Under the pieces are notes generated by a model that saw only the letters and a program-made list of their open reading frames with translations, ran no database searches and was not told the origin of the DNA. Of a DNA stretch of 64,000 nt, positions 34,772-46,372 are shown in pieces; positions within the stretch are counted from its first letter, which is position 1, and each line of letters begins with the position of its first letter. The stretch comes from Deltaproteobacteria bacterium (lineage in GTDB: Bacteria; Myxococcota_A; UBA9160; UBA4427): the NCBI GenBank assembly GCA_029261855.1, contig JAJDAN010000038.1:92051-156050 (forward strand), given 5' to 3'. Position numbers and translations under genes: made by a program.

Positions 34772-35290
34772 ATGGACGAACGGCTGCGCGCCGTCCGGCG
34801 GAGACGCCGGCGCGAGCGACGTCTCATACGAAAGGCCTGGAATCTGCTGCCCCTGGCGGCGGTGATCCTGGCCTGGCTGCTGTCTGCCGGCGTCGTGAAG
34901 CTGATGGAGGTGCCGAAGCCGACGGCTCCTGAAGCGCGCCGTGCGGCGCCGCCGGCGAACGCTCACGCGCCCTCCGCAGAGCGTTCCCTGCTGCGCCCGG
35001 ACGTCCGCCCGGAGTTTCCGGCGATGCTGTCCACCAGCATCCTGGACCACGAGATCAGCGGGCCGCCGGAAGACAACCGGACGCAGAAGAGCGGGCTGCC
35101 ACAGGAGCCGCTGCCCGGTCTTCCGATTCCCCTCGAGCCGCTTCCGCTGGAGCCCATCGACGCGCTGCCCGACGAGCCGACGCAGCTCGCGCCCGTCCCC
35201 GAGCCCGGCTCCGCCGTTCTCGTAGGAGGAGGTCTCGCGTGGCTCGCCGCGCGCCGCCGCCGCGGGCCGTCTAGTCGACCATCGTCCTAG
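34772..35290 (+). CDS. Small proline-rich protein with PEP-CTERM sorting signal
   Basis: 172 residues. A very basic N terminus (R/K-rich to residue 21) and a hydrophobic segment (24-44) are followed by a Pro/Glu-rich stretch with a repeated LPLEP/IPLEP motif (about 110-135). The C terminus is a clear PEP-CTERM tripartite signal: VPEPGS (142-147), a hydrophobic helix, then ARRRRG. Such signals are cleaved by exosortase and the proteins are usually secreted into extracellular polymer. No exosortase is in this window. No known functional domain otherwise. It is the last plus-strand gene before the convergent FKBP. Confidence 0.72.
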   Translation: MDERLRAVRRRRRRERRLIRKAWNLLPLAAVILAWLLSAGVVKLMEVPKPTAPEARRAAPPANAHAPSAERSLLRPDVRPEFPAMLSTSILDHEISGPPEDNRTQKSGLPQEPLPGLPIPLEPLPLEPIDALPDEPTQLAPVPEPGSAVLVGGGLAWLAARRRRGPSSRPSS

Positions 35291-35296
35291 GGCGAC

Positions 35297-35980
35297 CTAC
35301 TCGACGGAGAGAAGCTCGACCTCGAAGGTCAGCACCGCGCCCGGCGGGATCGCGCCCGGCACGCCGCCGTCGCCGTACGCGATGGCCGCGGGGCATACCA
35401 GCTTCGCCTTGCCGCCGGACTTCATCATGGGCAGGGCCTCGTTCCAGCACTTGATGACCTGGCCGATCACGAACTCGGCAGGCTGACCGCGTTCCACCGA
35501 CGAATCGAAGACCGTGCCGTCCCGCAACGAGCCCGTGTAGTGGACGGACACCTTGGATCCATCGACCGGACTCTTGCCGCTACCGGCGGAGACTTCCGTG
35601 TAGATCAGTCCCGAGCTCGTCTGTTTGGCGCCAGACGCCTTCGCCTGGGCCTTGATGTACGCCTCGGCCTTGGGGGCTTCTGCGAGGAGCGCTGCCTTCG
35701 CGCGCTCTTCCTGCAGCATCGTCAGCTTCGGGCCGTACACCGCCGGGTCGAGCTGCATGGCGTTGCCCGCCGTCTGGTCGCGCAGGCCGCGAGCGATGAT
35801 CTGGACCTCTTCGTCCGTCAGATAGAGCGGCTGCAAGCGCTGCGCGAAGTCCACCCCGATCAGGTAGATCGCCTTGTCGGTGTCCGATTCGATCTTCACC
35901 TCGGCCAGGGCCGGCGCGGCGAACGCAACGAGCGCTGCCAGCGCGAGCAGGATCGGGAGATGGCTTGCGAGACGGAGCAT
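35297..35980 (-). CDS. Periplasmic FKBP-type peptidyl-prolyl isomerase
   Basis: 227 residues with a signal peptide (1-26, ending ALA), an FkpA-like N-terminal dimerisation region (to about 120) and a C-terminal FKBP domain: SKVSVHYTGSLRDGTVFDSSVERGQPAEFVIGQVI-type sequence, KAKLVCPAAIAYGDGGVPGAIPPGAVLTFEVELL. It catalyses proline isomerisation and chaperones proteins in the periplasm. AAGGAAG ribosome site just upstream of ATG 35980. Confidence 0.95.
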   Translation of the reverse strand: MLRLASHLPILLALAALVAFAAPALAEVKIESDTDKAIYLIGVDFAQRLQPLYLTDEEVQIIARGLRDQTAGNAMQLDPAVYGPKLTMLQEERAKAALLAEAPKAEAYIKAQAKASGAKQTSSGLIYTEVSAGSGKSPVDGSKVSVHYTGSLRDGTVFDSSVERGQPAEFVIGQVIKCWNEALPMMKSGGKAKLVCPAAIAYGDGGVPGAIPPGAVLTFEVELLSVE

Positions 35981-36086
35981 GATCTTCCTTTCTTTCGCTT
36001 TCGCGGATTCGCGCTCTCGCCAGTCGCCGAAGAGTGCGTTCGAAGAGGGGTGGGTCTGAAATGGGCCGGGAGCATAGCAGGACGGC

Positions 36087-36092
36087 TACCCT
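36087..36092 (+). promoter_or_regulatory. -10-like box (leaderless type)
   Basis: TACCCT preceded by GC, 9 nt before ATG 36102; no ribosome site between. Confidence 0.4.
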
Positions 36093-37203
36093 CGACCCGT
36101 CATGTCCGATGCCAAATCCGACGCCAAACCCAATGCGAACGACGAGCACTTCTTCCGCGAGCTGGGCGCCTTCGGCCCCGTGTTCCTGCAGGCCCTCGAA
36201 GGCTTCGAGTGGGCGCAGCGGCGCCTGCATCCTCCGGTGATCGGGCAGCTCCAGACGGCGCTGCGCCCGATGATCCCGAGGCTCGAGGAAGCAAGACGCC
36301 GTTTTCAGGCAGTGACGCCGCCGGCGGGGCTCGAGGGTCTGGCGACGGACCTCGTGACAGCGGTCTCCCCCCTCGAGCAAGCCCTGCAGCTCTTTGCCGG
36401 GAGTGGGGCGGCGGCAGGCGCCGAGCAGATGCAGGGCATCGCGCGGGTGCTCGGGGCCATGCGGGCCCACTGTCGCGCCCAGGAGGCGCTCTTCCCCCTG
36501 CGCGTGGCGTTGCCCCCGGTCAGTCGCTTCTTCGTCGAAGCGCCGTTCCGGGCCGATCTCGATGCGCTCGATCCGCCTCCGCCCGAAGGCGTACCCGTCG
36601 GGCTGTTGCAGGGGAAGTCCCAGGACGACGGCCGCGGCGGCTTTTCGCTCTTCGTACCCGGAAGCTACGACGGCAGCGAAGCCTGGCCCCTGGTCGTCGC
36701 GCTCCACGGCGGCAGCGGCGACGGCCGGGACTTCGTCTGGACCTGGCTGCGCGAGGCCCGGGGCAGGCGCTTCCTGCTGCTCGCGCCGACGTCGCGCGGT
36801 CCGACCTGGTCGCTGATGGGCGCCGACGTCGATGCCCCCGCCTTGCGCGCGATGGTGACGGCGGTGACCGAACGCTTCGCCGTCGACAGCGATCGCATCC
36901 TGCTCACGGGTCTCTCGGACGGGGCCACGTACAGCTTGCTCTGTGGTCTCCAGGAAGACATGCCCTTCACCGCGCTGGCGCCTCTTTCGGGCGTGCTGCA
37001 TCCGATGAACTTCGCCAACGGAAACATGGAACGCGCGAAGGGACGCCGCATCCGTCTGGTGCACGGCGCCCTCGACTGGATGTTTCCCGTCGACATCGCG
37101 CGCGTCGCCGCCGCCGAGCTCGACAAGGCGGGTGCGGATCTCTCCTACCACGAGATCGACGACCTCTCGCACACCTACGCGCGCGAGGAAAACGACCGCA
37201 TCC

Positions 37204-40179
<2,976 letters not shown>

Positions 40180-40189
40180 CAGGGGGCTC

Positions 40190-40195
40190 AAGATA
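40190..40195 (-). promoter_or_regulatory. -10-like box of uvrA
   Basis: Minus-strand TATCTT, 10 nt before uvrA ATG 40179; short or absent leader. Confidence 0.35.
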
Positions 40196-40238
40196 GAGCA
40201 GGGTCCGGCGGCAGTCTTCGCCCGGTTTACGCCCCTGC

Positions 40239-40254
40239 TGACACCCTGGTGTCA
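40239..40254. promoter_or_regulatory. 16-bp perfect dyad upstream of uvrA
   Basis: TGACACC-CT-GGTGTCA, a 7-bp inverted repeat, 43 bases beyond the uvrA -10-like box and 41 bases past the stop of the upstream glycosyltransferase. It could be an operator for uvrA or a terminator stem for the upstream gene; no U-tract follows on either strand. Confidence 0.4.
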
Positions 40255-40295
40255 CGATCGACTCGTTTCATGCTCATGATTCAGGCGCTCACGAC

Positions 40296-41870
40296 TCAGG
40301 GCTCGTTCCGAGGCCGGGCCGGTCGGTGGAGGAAGACGTCGAGGTAGTAGCCGGTGCCCGGCCGCGTGGCTTCGCGGAAGCGGAACTCCCGCGCGAAGCG
40401 GTACTCCCGCGCGAAGATCTCGTGGCCTGCGATCTCGCGGTCGAAGGCCTGGGCGCCCAGGATGCGGAGGCGCCCCGGCAGCTCGTCGATGGGGGCCAGG
40501 TTCCACAGCACGATGACCGTTGGGCGGCGCGCCAGCACATAGTCGGCAACGCCTTCCCGCTTCCCGTACTCGCCGGGGAGTCGGGCGATCGTGGCGTCCG
40601 AAAGGCCCCACAAGTCGAGGGTCGGCAGGCGGCTGAAGAACGGAATGGCGCCGGCGTCTCCGACGGCGAGCCAGGCGTCCGGGGGCTGGCTATCGCCGAG
40701 CCAACGGCCGAGGGCGATGTGGGCCTTCTCGAGGCCTTCCCGGTAGGGCTCGCGGGTCTGCACGAGCTCGAGGGACGAATAGCCGGCGACGAGCACGGCC
40801 ACGGCGATCAGCGCCCGTCGGGATTTCCCGGGGAGCCAGTGCCGCGCGCTCTCGTCGGCGAGTACGAACAGCGGCGGCAGTGCCGGAGCCAGGAATCGGA
40901 ACGTGCCCATGAACTCGCTGCCCGACCAGACGTCGAACGCCACCCGGAACGCCACCGCGGTCCACAGGGTCGAGAGCCACACCCGGCCGGTCGCGGTCCG
41001 GTCGTGCCGGATGGCCCACAGGCCCGCGACCGCCAGGGCGACCACTGCCCAGAGGTCGACGGGTGGCAGCCAGCCGCTGCCGGAGAAGAGGGCGCCGAGA
41101 TCCGAGAGCCCGGCGTGGATGCGCGGCGCGACGGCGCCGGTGGCCTTGGCGGTGAAGGTGTTGGGGAAGGCCGCGCCGTAGAACCACAGCCGCCAGGCGA
41201 AGTGCAGTGCGACCGGGGGCAGGGCCGTTGCGGCGAACCCGACCGGGAAGCGCGCAGCCGCGCGGCCGCGAAGCAGCATGACCCACCCGGGCAGTACCAC
41301 CAGCAGCGGCAACGCTTCGGGCCGGGTCAGCACGCAGGCTGCCGTCAGCCCGCCGGCCAGGATGCCCGTCCTCCGTCCCGTCCTCCTTCCCGTCCCCCGT
41401 CCCGGCGGCCGGACACAGGCGCGCGCCGTCTCGAGCAGCAGCGCCATGAAGAGCGCCGTCTCCATGCCGTCGGCACAGTTCACCACGAAGACCGGGTTGA
41501 CGGCCAGCAGCGCGGCGAACGGCCGTGTTCGCGGACTGCCGTCCGGACCGGGGAAGTCGAAGACCCGCCAGATGACGAAGAGGCCGAGTCCGAGACCGAC
41601 GAAGTCGATGGCGCGCAGGGCGAAGTCGTCCGGCAGCACCGCGAAGGGAACCGCCGTGACGATCATCCAGAGAAAGCTGGTGTAGCCCTCGACGGTTTCG
41701 CCCGGATTGAAGACCGGCCCGAGTCCGTCCGCCAGATTGCGTGCATAGCGGAACGTGATGAACGCGTCGTCGAGCCAGTAGCCCAGCCAGAGCAGCCACA
41801 GGAAGGCGAAGAGCGCGATGGCGCCGGCCCGGAACATCCGATCGGGCTCGTGCGTCAGGCGGGCCAGCAT
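40296..41870 (-). CDS. AftB-like GT-C membrane glycosyltransferase
   Basis: 524 residues. About nine membrane helices, then a soluble C-terminal part. The first extracytoplasmic loop reads LDDAFITFRYARNLADGLG, then VFNPGETVEGYTSFLW, closely resembling the loop of mycobacterial arabinosyltransferase AftB and related enzymes in Gram-negatives; the DD pair is the expected catalytic/metal site. The donor would be a polyprenyl-phosphate sugar. Two local DNA repeats are visible in the protein: a GRGTGRRTGRRTG loop (about 155-168) and RFAREFRFRE near the C terminus. Starts with TAAGAT 6 nt upstream. Acceptor unknown. Confidence 0.83.
   Translation of the reverse strand: MLARLTHEPDRMFRAGAIALFAFLWLLWLGYWLDDAFITFRYARNLADGLGPVFNPGETVEGYTSFLWMIVTAVPFAVLPDDFALRAIDFVGLGLGLFVIWRVFDFPGPDGSPRTRPFAALLAVNPVFVVNCADGMETALFMALLLETARACVRPPGRGTGRRTGRRTGILAGGLTAACVLTRPEALPLLVVLPGWVMLLRGRAAARFPVGFAATALPPVALHFAWRLWFYGAAFPNTFTAKATGAVAPRIHAGLSDLGALFSGSGWLPPVDLWAVVALAVAGLWAIRHDRTATGRVWLSTLWTAVAFRVAFDVWSGSEFMGTFRFLAPALPPLFVLADESARHWLPGKSRRALIAVAVLVAGYSSLELVQTREPYREGLEKAHIALGRWLGDSQPPDAWLAVGDAGAIPFFSRLPTLDLWGLSDATIARLPGEYGKREGVADYVLARRPTVIVLWNLAPIDELPGRLRILGAQAFDREIAGHEIFAREYRFAREFRFREATRPGTGYYLDVFLHRPARPRNEP
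40376..40413. repeat. Two-copy 18-bp direct repeat inside the GT-C gene
   Basis: Two near-identical 18-bp units (built on CGAAGCGG/CTCCCGCG) that encode the REYRFAREFRF stretch near the C terminus of the glycosyltransferase. Likely slippage-prone; remains in frame. Confidence 0.5.
41360..41404. repeat. GT-rich short tandem repeat in a loop of the GT-C gene
   Basis: Degenerate repeats of CCGTCC/TCCGTCCC that encode a charged GRGTGRRTGRRTG loop. Copy number change in threes would only alter loop length. Confidence 0.45.
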
Positions 41871-41876
41871 GCGTGC

Positions 41877-41882
41877 ATCTTA
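41877..41882 (-). promoter_or_regulatory. -10-like box of the AftB-like gene (leaderless type)
   Basis: Minus-strand TAAGAT, 6 nt before ATG 41870, no ribosome site between; one of the best examples of the window-wide pattern. Confidence 0.45.
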
Positions 41883-41945
41883 CCGCGGCCCGCGCCGCTG
41901 ACGGGGTCGAACGGGATCAGACGGTTCGTCGCCGCGCGGCTCCGT

Positions 41946-41951
41946 TATGAT
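41946..41951 (+). promoter_or_regulatory. -10-like box before a leader ORF and the mscS-type gene
   Basis: TATGAT, 9 nt before ATG 41961 (a 14-codon ORF) and 41 nt before the channel gene's ATG at 41993. Confidence 0.4.
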
Positions 41952-41960
41952 CCTCCGTCC

Positions 41961-42005
41961 ATGGACGTGGAAACGGAAGCGGAAGAGACCCGATGGAAGT
42001 CCTGA
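41961..42005 (+). CDS. Possible 14-residue leader peptide ORF before the channel gene
   Basis: ATG 41961 to TGA 42005 encodes MDVETEAEETRWKS. It sits at the leaderless distance (9 nt) from a TATGAT box and overlaps the start of the mscS-type gene by 13 bases in another frame. It may be a translated upstream ORF that couples or tunes expression, or chance. No similarity is recognisable. Confidence 0.25.
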   Translation: MDVETEAEETRWKS

Positions 42006-43228
42006 CCCGGCTGTGGGAGGCGCCGTGGTTCTCGCAGCTGGTGGAGCTCGGCGGTCTGCTCGTCGCCGCCACCATCGCCTATGGCATCGCGCGCGTCTGG
42101 ATCGTCTCGACGATCCGCCGCCTCGTGCGGCGCACGCAGACGAACTGGGACGACGCGCTCGTCAACAACGACGTCTTCGTGCGCCTCGCCCACCTCGCGC
42201 CGGCCCTGGTCGTCATCTACGGCCTCGAGTTCGTCTCGCTGAACGAGACCCTCGAACAGCTCGTGAAGCGGGTGGCGGTGGGTGTGATGGTCGTGGTGGC
42301 GGGAATGTCCGTCGCGTCCTTCCTGAACGCACTCGAAGACATCTACAGCAGCAAGCCAGAGAACCGGCAGCGGCCCATCCGGGGCTACGTGCAGGTACTC
42401 AAGATCGTCCTGTTCGTGTTGGCGGCGGTCTCGATCGTCTCGATCCTGCTCGACAAGTCGCCGTTGATCTTCGTGAGCGGCATCGGCGCCATGTCCGCGG
42501 TGCTGCTGCTGATCTTCAAGGACACGATCCTGTCCCTGGTGGCGAGCGTGCAGCTCACCAGCAACGACATGGTGCACGTGGGTGACTGGATCGAGATGCC
42601 GAAGTACGGCGCCGACGGCGACGTCATCGACGTCGCGCTCCACACGGTGACGATCCAGAACTGGGACAAGACCATCACCACGGTCCCGACCTACGCACTG
42701 ATCGCCGATTCCTTCAAGAACTGGCGCGGCATGTCGAAGGCGGGCGGCCGGCGCATCAAGCGGTCGCTCTACATCGACAAGTCGACCATCCGCTTCCTCG
42801 AGCCCGAAGAGATCGAGCGCTTCCGGAGCTGGGCGTTGCTGCGCGAGCACATCGCCAGCAAGACCCGCGAGCTGGACAGCTACAACGCGGACGCGGGTCG
42901 CGATCCCCAGGTTCGCGGCAACATCCGGCGCCTGACCAATGTCGGTACCCTGCGGGCGTACATCCTGGCGTACCTGAAGGCCCATCCGAAGATCCACCCG
43001 GGCATGACGCTGATGGTGCGACAGCTGCAGCCGGGCCCGGACGGGCTGCCCATGGAGATCTACTGCTTCACGAACGACACGGACTGGGCCGTCTACGAAG
43101 GGATCCAGGCGGACCTGTTCGATCACATTCTTGCCACGCTTCCCGAGTTCGGCCTGCGGGTGTTCCAGAACCCGACGGGCGCCGATCTCGACCGGATCGT
43201 GGGCGAACGCGGAGGATCGGATGCCTGA
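41993..43228 (+). CDS. MscS-family mechanosensitive ion channel (YbdG-like)
   Basis: 411 residues. Three to four N-terminal helices with WDDALVNNDVFVRLAHLAPALV between them, then the pore-like helix and the MscS beta domain: GIGAMSAVLLLIFKDTILSLVAS (about 161-183), VHVGDWIEMPKYGADGDVIDV (about 191-211), TITTVPTYALIADSFKNWR (about 226-244). Size and the insertion after the beta domain match YbdG-type channels, which protect cells from osmotic downshock. The upstream 14-codon ORF overlaps its start. The following SDR overlaps by 8 bases. Confidence 0.92.
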   Translation: MEVLTRLWEAPWFSQLVELGGLLVAATIAYGIARVWIVSTIRRLVRRTQTNWDDALVNNDVFVRLAHLAPALVVIYGLEFVSLNETLEQLVKRVAVGVMVVVAGMSVASFLNALEDIYSSKPENRQRPIRGYVQVLKIVLFVLAAVSIVSILLDKSPLIFVSGIGAMSAVLLLIFKDTILSLVASVQLTSNDMVHVGDWIEMPKYGADGDVIDVALHTVTIQNWDKTITTVPTYALIADSFKNWRGMSKAGGRRIKRSLYIDKSTIRFLEPEEIERFRSWALLREHIASKTRELDSYNADAGRDPQVRGNIRRLTNVGTLRAYILAYLKAHPKIHPGMTLMVRQLQPGPDGLPMEIYCFTNDTDWAVYEGIQADLFDHILATLPEFGLRVFQNPTGADLDRIVGERGGSDA

Positions 43229-43973
43229 TTGCGCCGGGCGGGTAGCCGTCATCACGGGTGCCAGCCGCGGGCTGGGCGCGGCCCTCGCCGAAGACTACGC
43301 GAAGCGCGGCCTGCGGCTCGCACTGTGCTCCCGCAGCGCGCCAGCCTTGCCGGCGAGCGACGCGGTGATGGCCGAGCAGGTGGACGTCAGCGACGAGAAG
43401 GCCGTGGAGGCCTTCACCCGAGCGGTCGAGGAACGCTTCGGAACCATCGACCTGTGGATCAACAATGCCGGGGTGCTCGGTCCTCTCAAGCCCATGCGCG
43501 ACATCCGTCTGGACGAGTTCCGCGAGCATCTGGAAATCAACCTCACGGGCCAGTTCCTGTGCACCCGGGCGTACATCCAGCATCTGCGCCGGCGTTCGGA
43601 CCCGAAGGTCGGCGGCGTACTCATCAACATCTCGTCCGGCGCCGCCCGTCACGGGCACGCGGGCATGGCCGCCTACTGTGCGGGCAAGGCCGGCCTCGAC
43701 CGCCTGGCCGAGTGCGCGCAGCTCGAAGAGGAAGAAACGGGCCTGCGGGTCTATGCGGTCGCGCCAGGCGTGATCGACACCGAGATGCAGACCGTCATCC
43801 GCGCGACCTCGCCCGACGACTTTCCGGCCGTCGATCGCTTCATCGAGATGAAGCAGGAGAACACCTTCAACACGCCCGCCTTCGTTGCGGAGCACCTGCT
43901 CGCCATCGCCTTCGACCCGGCGGCGCGTCCGGATGAGGTGTGCATGTGGCTCCCCGACGAGGTCCCGCACTAG
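43221..43973 (+). CDS. Short-chain dehydrogenase/reductase
   Basis: 250-residue Rossmann enzyme. VITGASRGLGAAL (10-22) is the NAD(P) loop; NNAGVLGPLKPM near 78 and ISSGAARHGHAGMAAYCAGKAGL (Ser and YxxxK) the catalytic triad. PGVIDTEMQ follows. Start ATG 43221 overlaps the channel gene by 8 bases. Substrate unknown. Confidence 0.92.
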   Translation: MPDCAGRVAVITGASRGLGAALAEDYAKRGLRLALCSRSAPALPASDAVMAEQVDVSDEKAVEAFTRAVEERFGTIDLWINNAGVLGPLKPMRDIRLDEFREHLEINLTGQFLCTRAYIQHLRRRSDPKVGGVLINISSGAARHGHAGMAAYCAGKAGLDRLAECAQLEEEETGLRVYAVAPGVIDTEMQTVIRATSPDDFPAVDRFIEMKQENTFNTPAFVAEHLLAIAFDPAARPDEVCMWLPDEVPH

Positions 43974-43974
43974 C

Positions 43975-44880
43975 GTGAAGGTCTTCCTCACCGGCGCGAG
44001 CGGACTGGTGGGGACCCGCTTGCGCGACGAGCTACTGGCCCGCGGCCACGAGGTCGTCGCGCTCTCGCGTCGGGAACGCAGCCCCACCGGCAGCGGCCCC
44101 TTTCGCTGGGTCCAGGGCGACCCCTGCGAGCCCGGGGCTTGGACCCAGGAGGCCGCGGCCGCCGACGCGGTGGTCCACCTGGCCGGCGCGTCCGTGGCAT
44201 CGGGACGCTGGACCGAGGCGCGGAAGCGCGAGCTCGTCCGCAGCCGCATCGATTCGACCCGCGCCCTGGTGAGTGCCTTCCGCGACGCGCCGCACCGACC
44301 CCGGGTCTTCGTGTGTGCTTCGGCGACGGGCTACTACGGGCCAAGGGGAGAAGAAGAACTCGCGGAGGACGCGCCCCCCGGCGACGATTTCCTCGCGGAT
44401 CTCTGCGTGAAGTGGGAGGTCGAGGCGCGGCGGGTGGCGGCGCTCGAGATGCGGGTCGTGTGTCTCCGCTTCGGGGTGATCCTGAGCACGGAGGGGGGTG
44501 CCCTCGCGACCATGCTCCCGATCTTCCGACTCGGTCTCGGCGGTCCGCTGGGACCGGGCGCGAGCTGGTTCCCGTGGTTGTCCGTCGAGGACGCCGCGGG
44601 GATCGCGGCCTTTGCGGTCGAGAACGAGATCGCCGGTCCGGTGAATGCCGTGGCGCCCGAGGCCGCGCGCATGCGCGATTTCGCCGGAACCCTGGGGCGC
44701 GTCCTGCGCCGCCCGGCGCTGCTGCCCGTCCCGCTCTTCGCGCTCCAGCTCGCTCTCGGCGAAATGGGAGGCTCTCTCGTCCCCGGACAACGGGTCGTCC
44801 CCCGGGCCCTCGCCGACGCCGGCTACGACTTTCGTCAGCCGACACTCGAGAGTGCCCTGCTGAGCTGCCTGTCCCGCTGA
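43975..44880 (+). CDS. TIGR01777-family epimerase/SDR
   Basis: 301 residues; GTG start one base after the SDR stop. VFLTGASGLVGTRLRDEL (3-20), HLAGASVASGRWTEARK (about 61-77), SATGYYGPRGEEEL and FRLGLGGPLGPGASWFPWLSVED are diagnostic of the YfcH/SULA-like epimerase family. Found widely as cell-division-associated or uncharacterised NAD-dependent epimerases; in this window it follows another SDR, probably in one operon. Confidence 0.92.
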   Translation: MKVFLTGASGLVGTRLRDELLARGHEVVALSRRERSPTGSGPFRWVQGDPCEPGAWTQEAAAADAVVHLAGASVASGRWTEARKRELVRSRIDSTRALVSAFRDAPHRPRVFVCASATGYYGPRGEEELAEDAPPGDDFLADLCVKWEVEARRVAALEMRVVCLRFGVILSTEGGALATMLPIFRLGLGGPLGPGASWFPWLSVEDAAGIAAFAVENEIAGPVNAVAPEAARMRDFAGTLGRVLRRPALLPVPLFALQLALGEMGGSLVPGQRVVPRALADAGYDFRQPTLESALLSCLSR

Positions 44881-44908
44881 CATCCTCCGCGATCCGGCGC
44901 GCGTCAGG

Positions 44909-44914
44909 TAGAAT
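44909..44914 (+). promoter_or_regulatory. -10-like box (leaderless type)
   Basis: TAGAAT preceded by GG, 8 nt before ATG 44923, no ribosome site between. The 42-base gap holds nothing else. Confidence 0.45.
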
Positions 44915-44922
44915 CGGCGGGC

Positions 44923-46347
44923 ATGACGCTTCACGCCAAGCTGACGAAGGGGATCCGGAGCGGCCCGCGCGGGCCGAAGGTCGCCGCCTTCTTCGACCTC
45001 GATCAGACGCTGCTCGCCGGCTTCTCGGCGACCGCGTTCTTCCGGGAACGGCTGGTGTCCGGCAGGATGTCGCCGCGCGAGCTCGGCGAGTCGGCGCTCG
45101 GTGCGTTGAGCTTCGGCCTGGGGCGAACCGGCTTCTCGGGCTTCATGGCGGCGGCCACCAGCGCCTACCGCGGCACTGCCGAAACCGTGCTGCAGGAGAT
45201 CGGCGAAGAGGTCTTCCACAGGGACCTGGTCAGCCAGATCTATCCCGAAGCCCGCGCGCTGGTGCGAGCCCATCAGGAGATGGGGCACACGGTCGCCGTC
45301 GTTACCTCGGCCACCCGCTATCAGGCCAAGCCGTTTGCGCTCGAGCTGGGGATCGAGCACGTGCTGTGTACCGAGCTCGAGGTGAGGGACGGCGTCTTCA
45401 CCGGCCGCGTCATTCATCCCACCTGCTACGGCGAGGGCAAGGCCCAGCGCGGGAGTCAGCTCGCCGCGGAGTACGATGTCGATCTCGAGGCCAGCTACTT
45501 CTACACGGACAGTGACGAGGACCTGCCGCTGCTCGAGATCGTCGGGCATCCGCGTCCGCTCAATCCCAATGCCCGGCTTGCGCAGATCGCCCGCGAGCGG
45601 TCCTGGAAGGTCCGGCGCTTCCACAGCCGCGGAACGCCGGGCATCGGCGATCTCGTGCGCACCGTGTGCGCCTACGGCAGCGTCATTCCGTCTGCGGCGG
45701 TGGGCCTGGCGACCGGCTTGCTCACCGGGTCGCGGCGGGAAGGCATCAACGTGCTGGGAGCCATGTGGGGCGATCTCGCGATCTCCCTGGCCGGCGTCGA
45801 CCTGCGCGTCCGCGGCGAGGAACACCTGTGGAGCCGGCGCCCGGCGGTCTTCATCTTCAACCACCAGAGCGGGCTCGACGCCATGGTCGCCATCAAGCTG
45901 CTGCGCCGGGACATGACCGGCGTCGCCAAGAAGGAGATCCAGCAGAATCCGATCTTCGGCCCCATCTTCACCCTCGGTGGGGTCGCGTTCATCGACCGGT
46001 CGAACACGCAGAAGGCCATCGAAGCCCTGAAGCCCGCCACCGAAGCCCTGCGCAAGGGCTTGTCTCTCGCAGTCTTTCCGGAGGGCACCCGATCCGAATC
46101 GACCCGCGTGGGCCCGTTCAAGAAGGGCGCGTTCCACATCGCCATGCAGTCCGGCGTCCCCATCGTGCCCGTGGTTCTCAAGAACACCATCGACGCCTTG
46201 CCGAGGAACGCCATCGTCCTGCGTCCCGCGACGGTGGAGGTCGAGGTGCTTCCCCCTATCGAGACCAGCGCCTGGACGCGCGAGGGGCTCGAGGACGAGA
46301 TCAAGGCCATCCGAGACCGCTACGTCGAGATCCTGCAGCACGCCTGA
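44923..46347 (+). CDS. HAD-IB phosphatase fused to 1-acylglycerol-3-phosphate acyltransferase
   Basis: 474 residues, two enzymes in one chain. Residues 18-235: HAD-IB domain with DLDQTLLAGFSA (Asp nucleophile), VTSATRYQAKPFA, and DSDEDLPLLE. Residues about 265-474: PlsC domain with NHQSGLDAMVAIKLL (HxxxxD written as HQSGLD) and FPEGTRSESTRVGPFKKG. The fusion is known in actinobacteria and some proteobacteria; it would both make phosphatidic acid and dephosphorylate a serine-type or lipid intermediate. Cytoplasmic/peripheral membrane. Confidence 0.92.
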   Translation: MTLHAKLTKGIRSGPRGPKVAAFFDLDQTLLAGFSATAFFRERLVSGRMSPRELGESALGALSFGLGRTGFSGFMAAATSAYRGTAETVLQEIGEEVFHRDLVSQIYPEARALVRAHQEMGHTVAVVTSATRYQAKPFALELGIEHVLCTELEVRDGVFTGRVIHPTCYGEGKAQRGSQLAAEYDVDLEASYFYTDSDEDLPLLEIVGHPRPLNPNARLAQIARERSWKVRRFHSRGTPGIGDLVRTVCAYGSVIPSAAVGLATGLLTGSRREGINVLGAMWGDLAISLAGVDLRVRGEEHLWSRRPAVFIFNHQSGLDAMVAIKLLRRDMTGVAKKEIQQNPIFGPIFTLGGVAFIDRSNTQKAIEALKPATEALRKGLSLAVFPEGTRSESTRVGPFKKGAFHIAMQSGVPIVPVVLKNTIDALPRNAIVLRPATVEVEVLPPIETSAWTREGLEDEIKAIRDRYVEILQHA

Positions 46348-46372
46348 CGGGTGCTGGAGCGAGGGGAGTGAG

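Noticed and set aside
40190-40260. LexA/SOS box in front of uvrA
   Set aside because: The dyad there does not match the E. coli CTGT-N8-ACAG pattern or the other LexA consensus forms I know.
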